A stretch of 64,000 bases of DNA from Metridium senile (taxonomy: Eukaryota > Cnidaria > Anthozoa > Actiniaria > Metridiidae), in NCBI GenBank assembly GCA_949775045.1, contig OX459102.1, positions 5,700,185 to 5,764,184 on the forward strand. Direction: 5' to 3'. The notes below the pieces were generated by a model. It did no database searches. It was not told where the DNA came from and worked only from the letters and a program-made list of their open reading frames with translations. Positions 20,528 through 31,190 of this stretch are shown in pieces. The position numbers and the translations under genes are program-made. Positions within the stretch are counted from its first letter, which is position 1; each line of letters starts with the position of its first letter.

Positions 20528-21052
20528 ACCGCAAAAAAAAAAAAAAGCGTCAAATGCTCAATTCCACAAATAAAAGAAAACTACAAGAATATTACTTTTA
20601 TTTTTTCAATACCGCAATACGGTCTTGCATATGCATTTTACCAAATACCGGAGCCCAAAAAGAAGAACATCCGCTTACTGCAGACACACAGCTCAGACAC
20701 ACAAGAAACCGAGAAAATACCGTAGTCAAAAATTGAAATAACCGAAATACCGTGGCCAAAACAGGCCAAAACCGCATCACCGCAAGCTAGTGTAATGTCC
20801 CCAATAGTTTTCTTTTGTAAAGTGGAGAGCTTGTTGACTTAGTAAAATAGATAAATCTCATAAGTTAAAAGAGAGAGAAAACAGTTCAAACATTTTTGCG
20901 AAATATGTGATACAATGTTTCAATAAGTGAAAATTAAAAAAACTAATTATAATTATAGTCAGTCGTAATATAAATTGTTATTATGAATTGTTATTATTAT
21001 TATTATTATTTTTTTTTTTGCAAAGAGTTCTATCGAACTAAAACTCATACTT
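20528..21052. other. No gene seen
   Basis: Contains a region with several ACCGnAAT/ATACCG words (20570-20790) and a (TAT)n tract at 20988-21010. No coding signal. Confidence 0.4.
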
Positions 21053-21138
21053 CCTTCGATAGCTTAGTTGGCAGAGCGGGGGACTGTAGAGTCAAAGCTG
21101 TTATCCCTAGGTCGCTGGTTCAAATACGTCACGAAGGA
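21053..21138 (+). pseudogene. tRNA-Tyr (GTA), intron-containing, degenerate copy
   Basis: D arm, anticodon arm with GTA and a 13-nt intron (AGTCAAAGCTGTT) after position 37 are preserved. The T arm reads CTGGTTCAAATACGTC instead of CTGGTTCAAATCCGGC, which breaks stem pairs, and the acceptor has an A-A mismatch. Probably not functional. Confidence 0.75.
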
Positions 21139-21244
21139 TGTTTTAACTTTTTCGTTGGATTAGAATTTCATTGGTTTATACAAATATATTTCAAAGTATC
21201 CCTAGGTCGCTGGTTCTAATCCATTTAAATTTTGCAAAACATAT

Positions 21245-21770
21245 TACACCTAACTGCAAGAACGTTGTTTTGGCTTTTGTAATTGTGTTGGAAAGAATTA
21301 ATTTTAAAAAGAAGATGCAATACTTTCGAGTTCTTCATTGCACAGTCTTAGCCTCGATGGAGTGTGATATATTCTTTTGTATGTAATAAGTAAGCCTCAA
21401 TTGTTTGCTAATTAATCAAAGAGCAGCAATAACACCCTAGGTATTTCTATTCTTTATTGATGCTTGCATTCCCTTCCTTACCACGGACTGTATTACATAC
21501 AAAATAATATATCACCCGCTATTGAGGCTAAGGCCTCGTCTACACGAATCCGATCCGGCTGAAACCGCATAGAAATATTTGCGTCCACATGAATCCTGTT
21601 GATCATTTCCTACTCAAAAGTATGCGGTTTCAGTGACCGGATTCACTGGATTCGTGTGGACGATAGGCCGATTCGCATCAAAAAGTATGCGGTTTCAAAA
21701 CTCTCCGGATCCGTGTAGCCGGGGTCTAAGACTGTGCAATGAAGAACTCGAAACTGGAGTATTAGGTGTT
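21245..21770. mobile_element. Foldback pair with a nested MITE
   Basis: Sequence at 21308-21385 (GAGTTCTTCATTGCACAGTC and GTGTGATATATT) is inverted at 21490-21535 plus 21723-21770. The right arm is interrupted by an element with ends GCCTCGTCTACACGAATCCG and CGGATCCGTGTAGCCGGGGTC, roughly 21532-21724. TAAG flanks both sides of the insert and could be a short target duplication. Confidence 0.65.
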
Positions 21771-21899
21771 TTATAGTAACTGATTTTCACTGGCCACTGT
21801 CCCCCGGTCGACGATTAAGTTATGGGAACAATAGGACTCCATTGTTCTTGGCTAAACAATGGAAATAGATCCGGAGGGACAAAGTGCCGAGGCAATATT

Positions 21900-22050
21900 A
21901 ATAGGAAAAAGTGGATGGGAGGGTTGGGGGGAGGGGGGCGGGTCAATATTAGTAAGAAAGAGTGGATGGGAGAGTTGGGGGAGTTGGGGGAGGGGCAATA
22001 TCCGTAGGAAAAAGTGGGCGGGAGGGTTGGGGGAGGGGGGGGGGATCCAA
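21900..22050. repeat. Minisatellite, G-rich
   Basis: Three diverged tandem units of about 55-60 bp share 'GGAAAAAGTGGATGGGAGGGTTGGGGG'-type sequence in shorter and longer forms. The open frames across it are artefacts of composition. Confidence 0.7.
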
Positions 22051-22140
22051 AAATACTCCAGTTGACTTTTTTTTTTTCTAAACGCCACAGGATTATTCCC
22101 CGTAACATCCATTTGCCCCTTTCATCCTACTATCCGGTTT

Positions 22141-24212
22141 GATGTTGTTCGTCTCGCCAGTTTGGACAACTAAGAATGAGCTAACACCAAACGCATTGCT
22201 TATATAGTCTTGCATATCATTAACCGTCTCCCAGGGGACAGAATGGGCAGTTAAAATAAATGAATAAAAATAATAAATGGATGAACAAAAAAAAGCAAAA
22301 AACTTCACAAGAACAATCGTTTATTTGTACCTATCGGGTTTATTAGTTAAACTCTTTGCCGACACACGGCTAACTCTTTCTGCTGACGGGTCTAGAAATT
22401 CGAGGCTAAGGTTGACAACCGAACCTTAGAAAACGCAAAATAAACGTTGGCGTGGACACTTTCCCGGTGGTTATAACGCTCCCCAAGGGTATAGAGTGGT
22501 ATCTGTGACAAAATCAATTAACTCAGCTAACCCATAACTACTCGTTCACCTCAACAAACTTGCCGACACACAAACATAAACAAACTTGCTCTTATAGATA
22601 CTGTGCCGACACACGGCCAAATTCTTAAGCTGACTTGCGGCCTAAAGTTATTCATACACTTTAGAATGTAAATAGTACAACCCCACCGACACAAGGTTAC
22701 AATGTGCATAAAGACATGCGTAACTGCATGCACGACCACTGTACCGACACACGGTTACATGCGAAAGACCATTATATAATATGAAAGCTAAAATTGCCGA
22801 CATACGGCTATCCTACCGACACACGGCTACCTGCGCCAGGCCATTATATATTTTTGAAAGCCAAAATCGCCGAAATACGTCTATTGTAGTTTAACCACTA
22901 GTACTTTTCGGTGTGAATTTCATTAAGCCAAACTTGCCAACACACGGCTACCTGCGCCAGACCATATATATTTTTGAAAGCCAAAATTGCCGACATACGG
23001 CTATAGTAATTTAACCACTTCTCGGTGTGAATTTCCTTAAGCCAAACTTGCTGACACACGGCATACATCCGGTTATTGTACAAAGAGAGGCCGTAAACGG
23101 TATCAAAAGGTGAAGGGAACAGAACACTTACCAGTAAAACCATGCCTAATAAACTAAGCATAAGGACGCACAAATAAAACATGTATACGTGACATACGGT
23201 GTGGACTACCGACACAGTGCAAACGGCGAACAAAAACGGTGACAAATGCACATACAGATGAATTCCACACGCATAAAAACAAATGCCGACCACGTGCCAT
23301 CACACTGACAGTGAGGACGTGAAAATAAGACATGCATGAATGACATACGGTGCGGACTACAAGCACAAACGACGGACAATAATGGTTACGTACAGACAAG
23401 TAATGACTACACACGCATAAAACAAAAACATGGGATGCTGACCATATACCTAATACGCCGAGTGAGAACCACGTACGAAAAGACATGAATACAGCGAATA
23501 CTACTGACACTGACACAATGATACTAACAAAGTAGACGTACAAATAAAACGAGACTAATATTTTATAAGTAACACACGGTGCGGACAACAAATACAATAA
23601 TACGAACAGCGAGGACTACGTACGATAAGACATGAATAGAAAATATGAAAACTAGCGAATACTGCCGACATACCTAATGATACTAAGAGGGTAGACGTAC
23701 AGATAAGACATGACTATAAAGTTAAACACGGTGCGAGCGGCAAACACAAGCGACGAACATTCAACTACATGCACAACGGTAAACACGCCTAAGACACGAT
23801 TACGCTGAAATATAGAGCGACTACACGAGAGCGACTACACAAAATTCTAGCCAAAAAGCCTCGAAACTGAATAAAATTTTGCCTTAAAATAAGGGAAATT
23901 CTATACGTACACTCGCTATTAAAGTGAGACACGTGTTCTAGCAACTATCCCAAGATATTCGACGTAAAACCTGCTTCCACTTCAAGCAAGTCAAACACAC
24001 GGTACACTAAACTCCAAGCACACTAAAACTTACATATGACCAGTCTGCGGCGTAAAGTCGTGGGTATAGAACTTTTCCAACCGAGTAAGAATATCCAGGT
24101 ATGATGTTGTTCGTCTCGCCAGTTCGGACAACTAAGAATGAGCTAACACCAAACGCATTGTTTATATAGTCTTGCAAAAACCGTCTCCCAGGGGACAGAA
24201 TGGGCAGTGAAA
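22141..24212. repeat. 2-kb hairpin-rich segment between direct repeats
   Basis: A segment of about 110 bp (GATGTTGTTCGTCTCGCCAG ... GGGACAGAATGGGCAGT) occurs at 22141-22253 and again, same orientation, at 24101-24212. Between them lie about ten copies of a GCCGACACACGGC-type word, which can fold as GCCG/CGGC with an ACACA loop. There is also a tandem unit of 116 bp (22821 and 22937) and many GACATACGGTG / GTACGATAAGACATGAATA words. No convincing coding region. It could be a non-autonomous LTR-type element or a structured non-coding repeat. Confidence 0.6.
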
Positions 24213-24393
24213 ATAGAATATTATCTTTTTGTAAACTGGAAACATTATTATAATTGCGATGTACAAAAACAAGCAAAGTTTTTTAAATAAAAGGTTTTCT
24301 CCAATTTTTCATTTTAAAGTTCTATTTGGAAGGATGTGTTCTTATAATATTGTGCTTTCACGGAGTTTTTTTTTTTTGAAGGAAAACATAGTT

Positions 24394-24479
24394 CCTTCGA
24401 TAGCTCAGTTGGCAGAGAGAGGGACTGTAGAGTCAAAGCTGTTATCCCTAGGTCGCTGGTTCAAATCCGTCTCGAAGGA
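24394..24479 (+). pseudogene. tRNA-Tyr (GTA) copy with a damaged D arm
   Basis: Intron, anticodon, variable region and acceptor (CCTTCGA/TCGAAGG) are good. The D stem reads GCTC...GAGA and the anticodon stem has lost one G pair (GCAGAGAGAGGGACTGTAG). The T arm is CCGTC instead of CCGGC. Likely inactive. Confidence 0.7.
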
Positions 24480-24998
24480 TATTTTGACTTTTTCTTTGTC
24501 TTAGAATTGTACTAGTTTAAACAAATAAACTTTAAAGAAGCGCTAAGTTTTTTCAAATCCAGTTAAACTAAAATATATATATATATTACATTGAATATTC
24601 TCAATTTTGTAAACTGGAAACATTGTTATAATTTTTGATGTACAAAAATAGCAAAGCCGTTAAAAGAGAACGTTTTCTCCAGTATTTTTGTCGAAGGTAC
24701 AGTGGTCTACGGGCTCGATTCCAGGAACCCAGAACTAGAAGAGTAATATTGGTTTAATGGTTTATTAAAGTTCTATTGCAGTATAACAACTGAATTAACG
24801 AACTATTTACAATAAAAAACTGACTTAACATGCAAATTATTTACAATGAATTATCTAAAGCTAATATATTAAATCTATACTATTTACAAACTATTTATCG
24901 TCAAAATGATTATTATTAATGATTTATGCTTTATTTAATATATTTAAACATGAACTGAAGTTTTCGGCTCTTTTGGTTTTGCATTTAGTTACGTTGTT
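24480..24998. other. AT-rich sequence, no gene seen
   Basis: No coding signal. Contains a poly-TA run (24575-24587) and diverged copies of the segment that surrounds the tRNA-Tyr genes (TTGTAAACTGGAAACATT at 24230 and 24607). Confidence 0.4.
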
Positions 24999-25205
24999 TT
25001 AAAAATAGACGTGGTCTTGTTTAGATCTTAAGTTGTATGTGATGTTCCTAGTATGGCATTGTGGTAACAGCATGTTTAATGGGTGGTCCTCGGCTTGAAT
25101 TTTATTCATGTATTGTACACAGATAGAGTACCTTCTTTTAGTTAGTGTTTCTAGTTGCATAGCTGTTAAACCTTCATCATAGTTTACAGACTCAGGATTT
25201 ATCAT
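24999..25205 (-). pseudogene. Non-LTR retrotransposon RT tail fragment
   Basis: The 68-codon frame contains 'LTKRRYSICVQYMNKI', 'HPLNMLLP' and 'YNLRSK', the far C-terminal pattern of Jockey/CR1-type reverse transcriptases. No upstream RT sequence is attached. Confidence 0.6.
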
Positions 25206-25388
25206 GTGCAGAGCTCATAATATTGGGGTTTCAAAAACATTTGCATAATATATTATAAAGGTTAACTGCTACCTCATCATTAATCGATTTTTCTGTGAAA
25301 CTGATTTTTTTTTATAACGTTTTTGAAGTATGTGTTTTTTATGTGGTGGTTTCAAATAGTTGTATTAAACTAAAAACTATGCATAGTT

Positions 25389-25460
25389 CCTTCGATAGCT
25401 CAGTTGGCAGAGCGGGGGATTGTAGAGTGAAAGATGTTATCCCTAGGTCGCTGGTCGCTG
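25389..25460 (+). pseudogene. tRNA-Tyr copy lacking T arm and 3' acceptor
   Basis: The 5' half, anticodon GTA and intron are present. The sequence breaks after CTAGGTCGCTGG into a repeated CGCTGG and runs directly into the sequence 3' of the first CniFL copy. Confidence 0.85.
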
Positions 25461-25513
25461 GATTTTTTTCTTTTTCCTGCAATATAGTGTATAATGACAT
25501 TGCATATCTATTG

Positions 25514-27552
25514 TTAAAAGTCTTTTGGACGTAGTTTCATCTCAGTTGTTTTTAAAGATTGTTCAAACTTAAATGTATCCCAAAATATACCTTTGATGTT
25601 TTTACTGTTTCCAAGATATTTACCATTTAGATTAGAATCACAGCATTGTTGATACCACCAGGCACCACTGCAATGACCGGCGCAACTACTCATACTACTG
25701 TCTCTATCCTTAGTACTAAAGGCCATGTTGTTATGTTTAGCTATCAGCGAATCACCAGCATTACCTGAATACGAGCCTACGATCAGTCTGTACTTTTGTG
25801 ATTCATCGCCAACACTGAAACTACCATATTTGGCATCTTGGTTCCATCCCAGTCCCACAGGTCGACGCGAAGGCTCACGGCTGTTCTTGCTGTCAGTCGA
25901 TGAATGTAGTCATTACCCAACCAAAACTCGCCGTTTATGCTTCCGAAGCCTGTTTTGTAGTCTTACCAGTTGCGATAAAAGTCTATTGATCCATCTTGTC
26001 TTCTTTGGAACACTGTCCATCCCCCACCGTCAGTTGTCATGTCACAGTAGACTTGAAATGCGCCTTGTTCGTCAGGAGTTACTGTGTATGCACCGTCACG
26101 CCTCTCTCCTTCGTTGTATAACTCTGAACAATCTGTAGGATAACGTACTTTCAAAGTTGTTTTGGTTTGTATCTTAGATACCTGAACACTTGTAGTACTG
26201 CACACATACACACCTGAATCTGTTTTTTTGAAGTTTCTTAGAATCAAAGAACCATCTTTTATTTCATTTCTGCCAGTGGGAAGAACGCCATTTTCTTTTT
26301 TCCAACTGATGACTGGCTGGGGTTCACCATTAGCTTTGCAGTTTAACACAACAGTTGACCCAGTAGGAGACCGATAAGAGAGAGGTGGGATAGTTACAAA
26401 TACAGGTAATGGAACTATAATAACAATGGACCATTTTGTCACAGATCCAAGAAGATTCTCTGCTTTACAAAAATATGTTCCAGAATCATCTTTCTTTGGT
26501 GCCAACAAGGTCAACTGTTCATCCTTGATAACAGTGCGATTAGTTGGCAATGAACCAGTAGACTTGGACCACGTGACCTTGGGCTTAGGATGCCCTGTCA
26601 CTTGACATACAGGAAGAGTGAAGTCATTTCCTGTCTTTTTGTAGAATAGTCCTTTGTTCAAGATCAGTCTTGGTCGAAAGTATACCTCGACTGTAGCTTT
26701 GGTTTGTGTTTTACCGAGAATGTTGGATGCCTTACACTCATAGATTCCTGAGTCATCTGGCGTGACATTCTTAATCTCGAGTTCCCCACTACCATCAACT
26801 GTCGTTCGTTTGTTTGCTAAGGAACTGTTGACTTTACTCCACACAACGAAAGGTCGTGGATAACCACTTGCAGAACAATGCAAGATGGCGGACTGGCTTT
26901 CATTGACAATCAAATGAGGAGGTGAGATCAATACAGATGGAGCTGCTAATGATCGTCCAGGATCTCCTTTTGGTCCCGGCATACCTCGGTGCCCAGGTTT
27001 TCCATTAATCCCAGGTTTTCCATTAATCCCAGGTTTTCCATTAATCCCAGGTTTTCCATTAATCCCAGGTTTTCCATTAATCCCAGGATTTCCATTAAAA
27101 CCACGTGGTCAATGTTTTCCACTCCTTCCCTGTATGCCCATTGGTCCTGGCGGTCCTTTCCTTCCAGGTGGTCCACGTGGTCCGCGAGGGCCTGGGATGG
27201 CAACCCAATATTTGAATCCTTGCTGGGTTGATATGGCTTTGCGTATCTGTTGGTCAATAATCTTTGTGAAATGCTCACTTTGTGTTATGTTTACATTAGA
27301 AGTATCCCGGCGTACAATTCTGTTTACACTTCGCTGCTTCTCCTTCATCAGTTCCTCGTTTAAGTTATTCTCTGGTTGGATGTCGTTGATGAGTTTTGAA
27401 GCCAAGTTATGCTCAAACCGATCCATTCTTTTGTCTTGTTTAGTGAGTAACAGCTCGATGCGAACTAGCTCACAGCATAAAATAACAGCCGTTATTGATA
27501 GGATGATAGTAAACCTAAATGATGAAATTGATTGCACGACTTTATCAGCCAT
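25514..27552 (-). pseudogene. CniFL-like receptor gene 1 (pseudogene)
   Basis: Same architecture as the intact copies: N-terminal hydrophobic segment, stalk with RIVRR, collagen triplets, three Ig domains, FReD. Three lesions are visible. GGA became TGA in the collagen region (near 27109), CAA became TAA in the FReD just after 'DFYRNW' (25963), and about 4 bp are missing near 25836 (TTGGCATCTTGG against TTGGCATGAATCTTGG), which shifts the frame. The collagen part contains five copies of an 18-bp unit encoding Gly-Ile-Asn-Gly-Lys-Pro (about 26996-27085). Ig3 keeps both cysteines ('VVLNCKANG'). The FReD calcium loop is altered (DRDSS instead of DRDND). Confidence 0.9.
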
Positions 27553-27660
27553 AGTGCAAAGCAACTATCACACGAACTTTCGGTGACGACGACGAGAAAT
27601 TGTTGTGTTAATTCTAATGAATTCAGTCTTTAAATAGGTCGACACAACACAAGGAATTGA
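27553..27660 (-). promoter_or_regulatory. Conserved promoter region of CniFL gene 1
   Basis: A TATA-like TATTTAAAG (minus strand; TTTAAATA at 27629-27636) lies about 80 bp upstream of the ATG, followed by GACTGAATTCA. The same box and spacing recur before all six copies, as does the upstream block AAGGAATTGAATACGTAAGT. Confidence 0.6.
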
Positions 27661-28884
27661 ATACGTAAGTGTAAGCGATATTGTCAGGTCAGTAGGTGAG
27701 CGTCTACCAATTACAGAAGACGGTCTTCATCAATATATGATGATAGAGTCATTCCTACATGTATATTCATGTAACAAATAAGATTGTTACTTTCTAAAAA
27801 CTAAGACACACTATAATCTAGTAGGCCAACATTTCATCAACGGTCTTCACAGTAAATCGAGATCAGTTAAATCTGTGATGATTGGGACGACTGAAAATAG
27901 TACGTTATGGGTGTTTACGCACCCATAAACATAACTGAGTAGGCCAGTAATAACATCCTTACTGTTGAGCATAATCAGGAGCTTGTAGAAAACACCTCGC
28001 TTTATCGAGTACGAATAATTAACTCATTGCCTCCGCTTTTCAGCTAGATAATACTACAATCATATGCATAGCTTAGGAAACTGCGGAGAAATTTGCAGTT
28101 TTTTTTATTAGTATCCCAGCTAGCAACGCGGTCAGATCAAATATGGTGGACGGGAATGCAATACTGAGGCCTGGTAACTGGCCCTGTGTGAGATTGAGAC
28201 ATTTTATTATTTGTTGTTATTCACGGAATACCAATATTTCATACCATTTCATACCATTCTTCTTTTTATTTGTTCATCATTTTCAATCCTATTTTTGTCA
28301 CTATCATTATTACCGTAACCATCATCATCATCAGGCCACCATCACTATCATCATATAATCATTTTATTATCACTTTCATCACTAAATTACTTTCTTTATC
28401 TTAATCATCATCATAATCATCATCACCATTATCACTATCATTATCACCATCACCATCACCATAATTACCACCACCATCATGATCAGGATATTAGCTCTAC
28501 TTTATATCTATGTTCCTTTAAATTGTTGTAATTTTATACCATATACCTCAGTATACTCTATTTGAGACATTTAATACTCTACATGCATTAAACCAAATGC
28601 AACTTTCAAAAAATAGAAATTCAAAGTTTCTTTTAAAGCTGTTGTTTAAGCTGATGCAATTCTAAACCAATGAAAAATTCAAAATATCCTTCAATTTGAT
28701 TCGGATTTGAACCAGCGACCTAGAGATAACAGCTTTGACTCATCAATACTGCTACATCAATACTGCTACCTCATCAATAATCGATTTTTCTTTAAAACTG
28801 ACATTTTTTTGAAAGTTTTTGAAGTGTGTGTTTTTTATGTAGTGGTTTCAAAAAGTTTTAATAAACTAAAAGCCATGCATAGTT
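27661..28884. other. Intergenic spacer of the CniFL array
   Basis: Contains the conserved upstream block of gene 1 (27650-27760), the dispersed repeat at 28108-28240 and a CAT/ATC-rich low-complexity tract (28310-28490). A minus-strand 3' half of tRNA-Tyr lies at about 28690-28742. Similar to 36240-37850. The open frame in the dispersed repeat is not convincing as a gene. Confidence 0.7.
28690..28742 (-). pseudogene. tRNA-Tyr 3' fragment, inverted
   Basis: The reverse complement reads GAGTCAAAGCTGTTATCTCTAGG...GGTTCAAATCCG: intron, anticodon 3' stem and T arm of tRNA-Tyr. It faces the copy at 28885. An identical fragment lies at about 37660-37710. Confidence 0.8.
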
Positions 28885-28978
28885 CCTTCGATAGCTCAGT
28901 TGGCAGAGCGGGGACTGTAGAAGCTAAGCTGTTATCCCTAGGTCTCTGGTTCAAATCCGGCTCGAAGAAGATTTTGTC
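28885..28978 (+). pseudogene. tRNA-Tyr (GTA) copy, 3' of CniFL gene 2
   Basis: Nearly complete, but the anticodon stem has lost one G (GCGGGGACTGTAG) and the intron is changed (AAGCTAAGCTGTT). The acceptor 3' strand ends TCGAAGA rather than TCGAAGG. Its 3' end lies 44 bp from the CniFL stop codon, on the opposite strand. Confidence 0.75.
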
Positions 28979-29021
28979 TTTTTCCTGCAATATAGTGCAT
29001 AATGACATTGCATATATATTG

Positions 29022-31082
29022 TTAAAAGTCGTTTGGAGATAGTTTCATCTCAGTTGTTTTCAAAGATTGTTCATACTTAAATGTATCCCAAAATGTACCG
29101 TTGATGGTTTTACTGTTTCCAAGATATTTACCATTTAGATTAGAATCACAGCATTTTTTATACCACCAGGCACCACTGCAATAAACGGCGCAATTATAAT
29201 TATTAGACATATCATTGTCTCTATCCTTTGTACTAAAGGCCATGTTGTTATGTTCAGCTAGCGAATCACCAGCACTACCTGAAAACGAGCCTACCATCAG
29301 TTTGTACTTTTGTGATTCATCGCCAACACTAAAACTAACATATTTGGCATGAATCTTGGTTCCATCCCAGTCCCACAGATTGACACGAAGGCTCATGGAT
29401 GTTCTTGTTGTCAGTCGATGGATGTGGTCGTTACCCAACCAAAACTCGCCATTCGGGTTTCCAAAACCTGTTTTATAGTCTTGCCAGTTGCGATAAAAGT
29501 CTATTGATCCATCTTGTCTTCTTTGAAACAAAGTCCATCCCCCACCGTCAGTTGTCATGTCACAGTAGACTTGAAAGGCGCCTTGGTCGTCAGGGTTCAC
29601 TGTGTATACATCATTCAGTCTTTCTCCAGATTTATAGGCATCAGAACAGTCTTTATAAATAGGTCGAACCCACAATGACGATTTAGAATTGTTATCAGAA
29701 ACACTAGCACTTGTAGCAGTGCACACATACACACCTGAATCTGTTTTTTTCAAGTTTCTCAGAATCAAAGAACCACCTTTTATTTCATTTCTGCCTGTAG
29801 GAAGATCGCCATTTTCTTTGCTCCAGCTGATGACAGGCTGGGGGTCACCTTTTGCTCTGCATTGAAGTGTTGCTGTGTCTCCAACCGTCTTTGTTAAAGA
29901 ACCAGCTGGTTTGACAGTAAAAACAGGCAGCTCAACGACAACCATCACTGACCCTTTTAAAACAGATCCAAGAAGATTCTCTGCTTTACACAAAAATAAT
30001 CCTGAATCATCTTTATTGGATCTCAGCAAGGTCAACTGTCCATCCTTGATAATAGCACGGTTAGTTGGCAATAAACCAATAGCCTTGGACCACGTGATTT
30101 TGGGCTTAGGATGCCCTGTCACGCGACATACAGGTAGAGTGATGTCACTTCCTGTCTTTCTGTAGATAGGTCCTTTGTTCAAGATCAGTCTTGGTCGAAA
30201 GTTGACCTCGATAGTAGCTTTGGTCAGTGTTTTACCGAGAATGTTTGATGCTTTACACTCATAGATTCCTGAATCATCTGGTGTGACCTTCTTAATCACG
30301 AGTTTCCCACTTTCATCAACTGTCGTTCTGTATGTTGATAAGAAATCGTTGACTTTACCCCACACAACGGCAGGTCGTGGGTAACCACTTGCAGAACAAT
30401 GCAAGATGGCCGACTGGCCTTCATTGACGATTAAACGAGGAGGAGAAACCATTACTGATGGTGGTTCTACTGATTGACCAGGTTCTCCTTTTGGTCCCGG
30501 CATACCTCGGGGACCTGTTAGTCCATTTCTTCCCGGATCTCCTTTTAGTCCCGCCATACCTTTGGGACCTAGTAGTCCATTTATTCCCGCATCTCCTTTT
30601 AAACCTGATAGTCCTATTTTACCTCTACCTCCTTGCCTTCCTCTTGAACCAGGTTGTCCTGAGATTCCTTTGCCTCCCTTTTGCCCTTTTTGTCCTTGTT
30701 TACCTTGTGGACCCGGAGGGCCTGGAGTAGGTTTCATCATTTGTAAGTTCGCTAAGGATTTGCGTATCTTTTGGTCAATGATCTTTGTGAGATGCTCACT
30801 TTGTGTCCTGTTTACATTAGAAGTATCACGGCGTACAATTCTCTTTACACTTCTTTGCTTCTCCTTCATCAGTTCCTTGTTTAAGTTACTCTCTGCTTGG
30901 ATGTCATTGATGTTGTTGATGTGTTTTGAAGCCGAGTTATGCTCAAACTGATCCATTCTTTTATCTTGTTTCGTGAGTATCAGCTCGATGCGAACTAGCT
31001 CACAGCATAAAACAACGGCCATTATTGTTAGGATGATAGTAAACCTAAATGATGAACTTGGCTGGACGACTTTATCCGCCAT
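29022..31082 (-). CDS. CniFL-like receptor gene 2 (intact, 686 aa)
   Basis: Single exon. Residues 13-30 ('[18 protein letters not shown]') form a membrane anchor after a short N-terminal tail, so the protein is predicted type II with a large outer domain. The stalk (35-118) holds a conserved RIVRRD at 81-86, a minimal furin site. Residues 121-204 are 28 unbroken Gly-X-Y triplets. Three Ig domains follow (Cys pairs 229/276, 319/365, 408/454), then a FReD (478-686). The FReD has 'DGGGWTLFQRR', the calcium-site 'STKDRDND' and the pocket '[19 protein letters not shown]', as in ficolins and tachylectin-5. Collagen plus FReD implies trimers that bind acetylated or other glycans. An innate-recognition role is inferred from family. 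Confidence 0.93.
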   Translation of the reverse strand: MADKVVQPSSSFRFTIILTIMAVVLCCELVRIELILTKQDKRMDQFEHNSASKHINNINDIQAESNLNKELMKEKQRSVKRIVRRDTSNVNRTQSEHLTKIIDQKIRKSLANLQMMKPTPGPPGPQGKQGQKGQKGGKGISGQPGSRGRQGGRGKIGLSGLKGDAGINGLLGPKGMAGLKGDPGRNGLTGPRGMPGPKGEPGQSVEPPSVMVSPPRLIVNEGQSAILHCSASGYPRPAVVWGKVNDFLSTYRTTVDESGKLVIKKVTPDDSGIYECKASNILGKTLTKATIEVNFRPRLILNKGPIYRKTGSDITLPVCRVTGHPKPKITWSKAIGLLPTNRAIIKDGQLTLLRSNKDDSGLFLCKAENLLGSVLKGSVMVVVELPVFTVKPAGSLTKTVGDTATLQCRAKGDPQPVISWSKENGDLPTGRNEIKGGSLILRNLKKTDSGVYVCTATSASVSDNNSKSSLWVRPIYKDCSDAYKSGERLNDVYTVNPDDQGAFQVYCDMTTDGGGWTLFQRRQDGSIDFYRNWQDYKTGFGNPNGEFWLGNDHIHRLTTRTSMSLRVNLWDWDGTKIHAKYVSFSVGDESQKYKLMVGSFSGSAGDSLAEHNNMAFSTKDRDNDMSNNYNCAVYCSGAWWYKKCCDSNLNGKYLGNSKTINGTFWDTFKYEQSLKTTEMKLSPNDF

Positions 31083-31190
31083 AGTGTTAAGAAACTATCA
31101 GACGAACTATCGGTAAGACGACGAGGAATTGGTATGTTAAGTTCTACTGAATTCAGTCTTTAAATAGGTCGAGACAACACAAGGAATTGA
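31083..31190 (-). promoter_or_regulatory. Conserved promoter region of CniFL gene 2
   Basis: TTTAAATA at 31159-31166 (TATTTAAA on the coding strand) lies 77 bp upstream of the ATG, then GACTGAATTCAGT, as in the other copies. Confidence 0.6.

Noticed and set aside
22551..23597. Hydrophobic Cys/Val-rich minus frames
   Set aside because: Arise from repeated ACACGG/CATACGG words; no conserved domain and no splice logic.
22141..24212. Bona fide LTR retrotransposon
   Set aside because: Direct repeats are only about 110 bp and no gag, pol or primer-binding site was recognised.
28143..28358. Open frame across the dispersed repeat and CAT tract (also at 36922)
   Set aside because: His/Ile-rich tail is microsatellite; the repeat also occurs inverted and truncated at 20042.
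30458..30951. Plus-strand Pro/Leu-rich frames opposite the collagen regions (also at 35513, 39427, 44626, 61412)
   Set aside because: Antisense shadows of Gly-X-Y codons of the CniFL genes.
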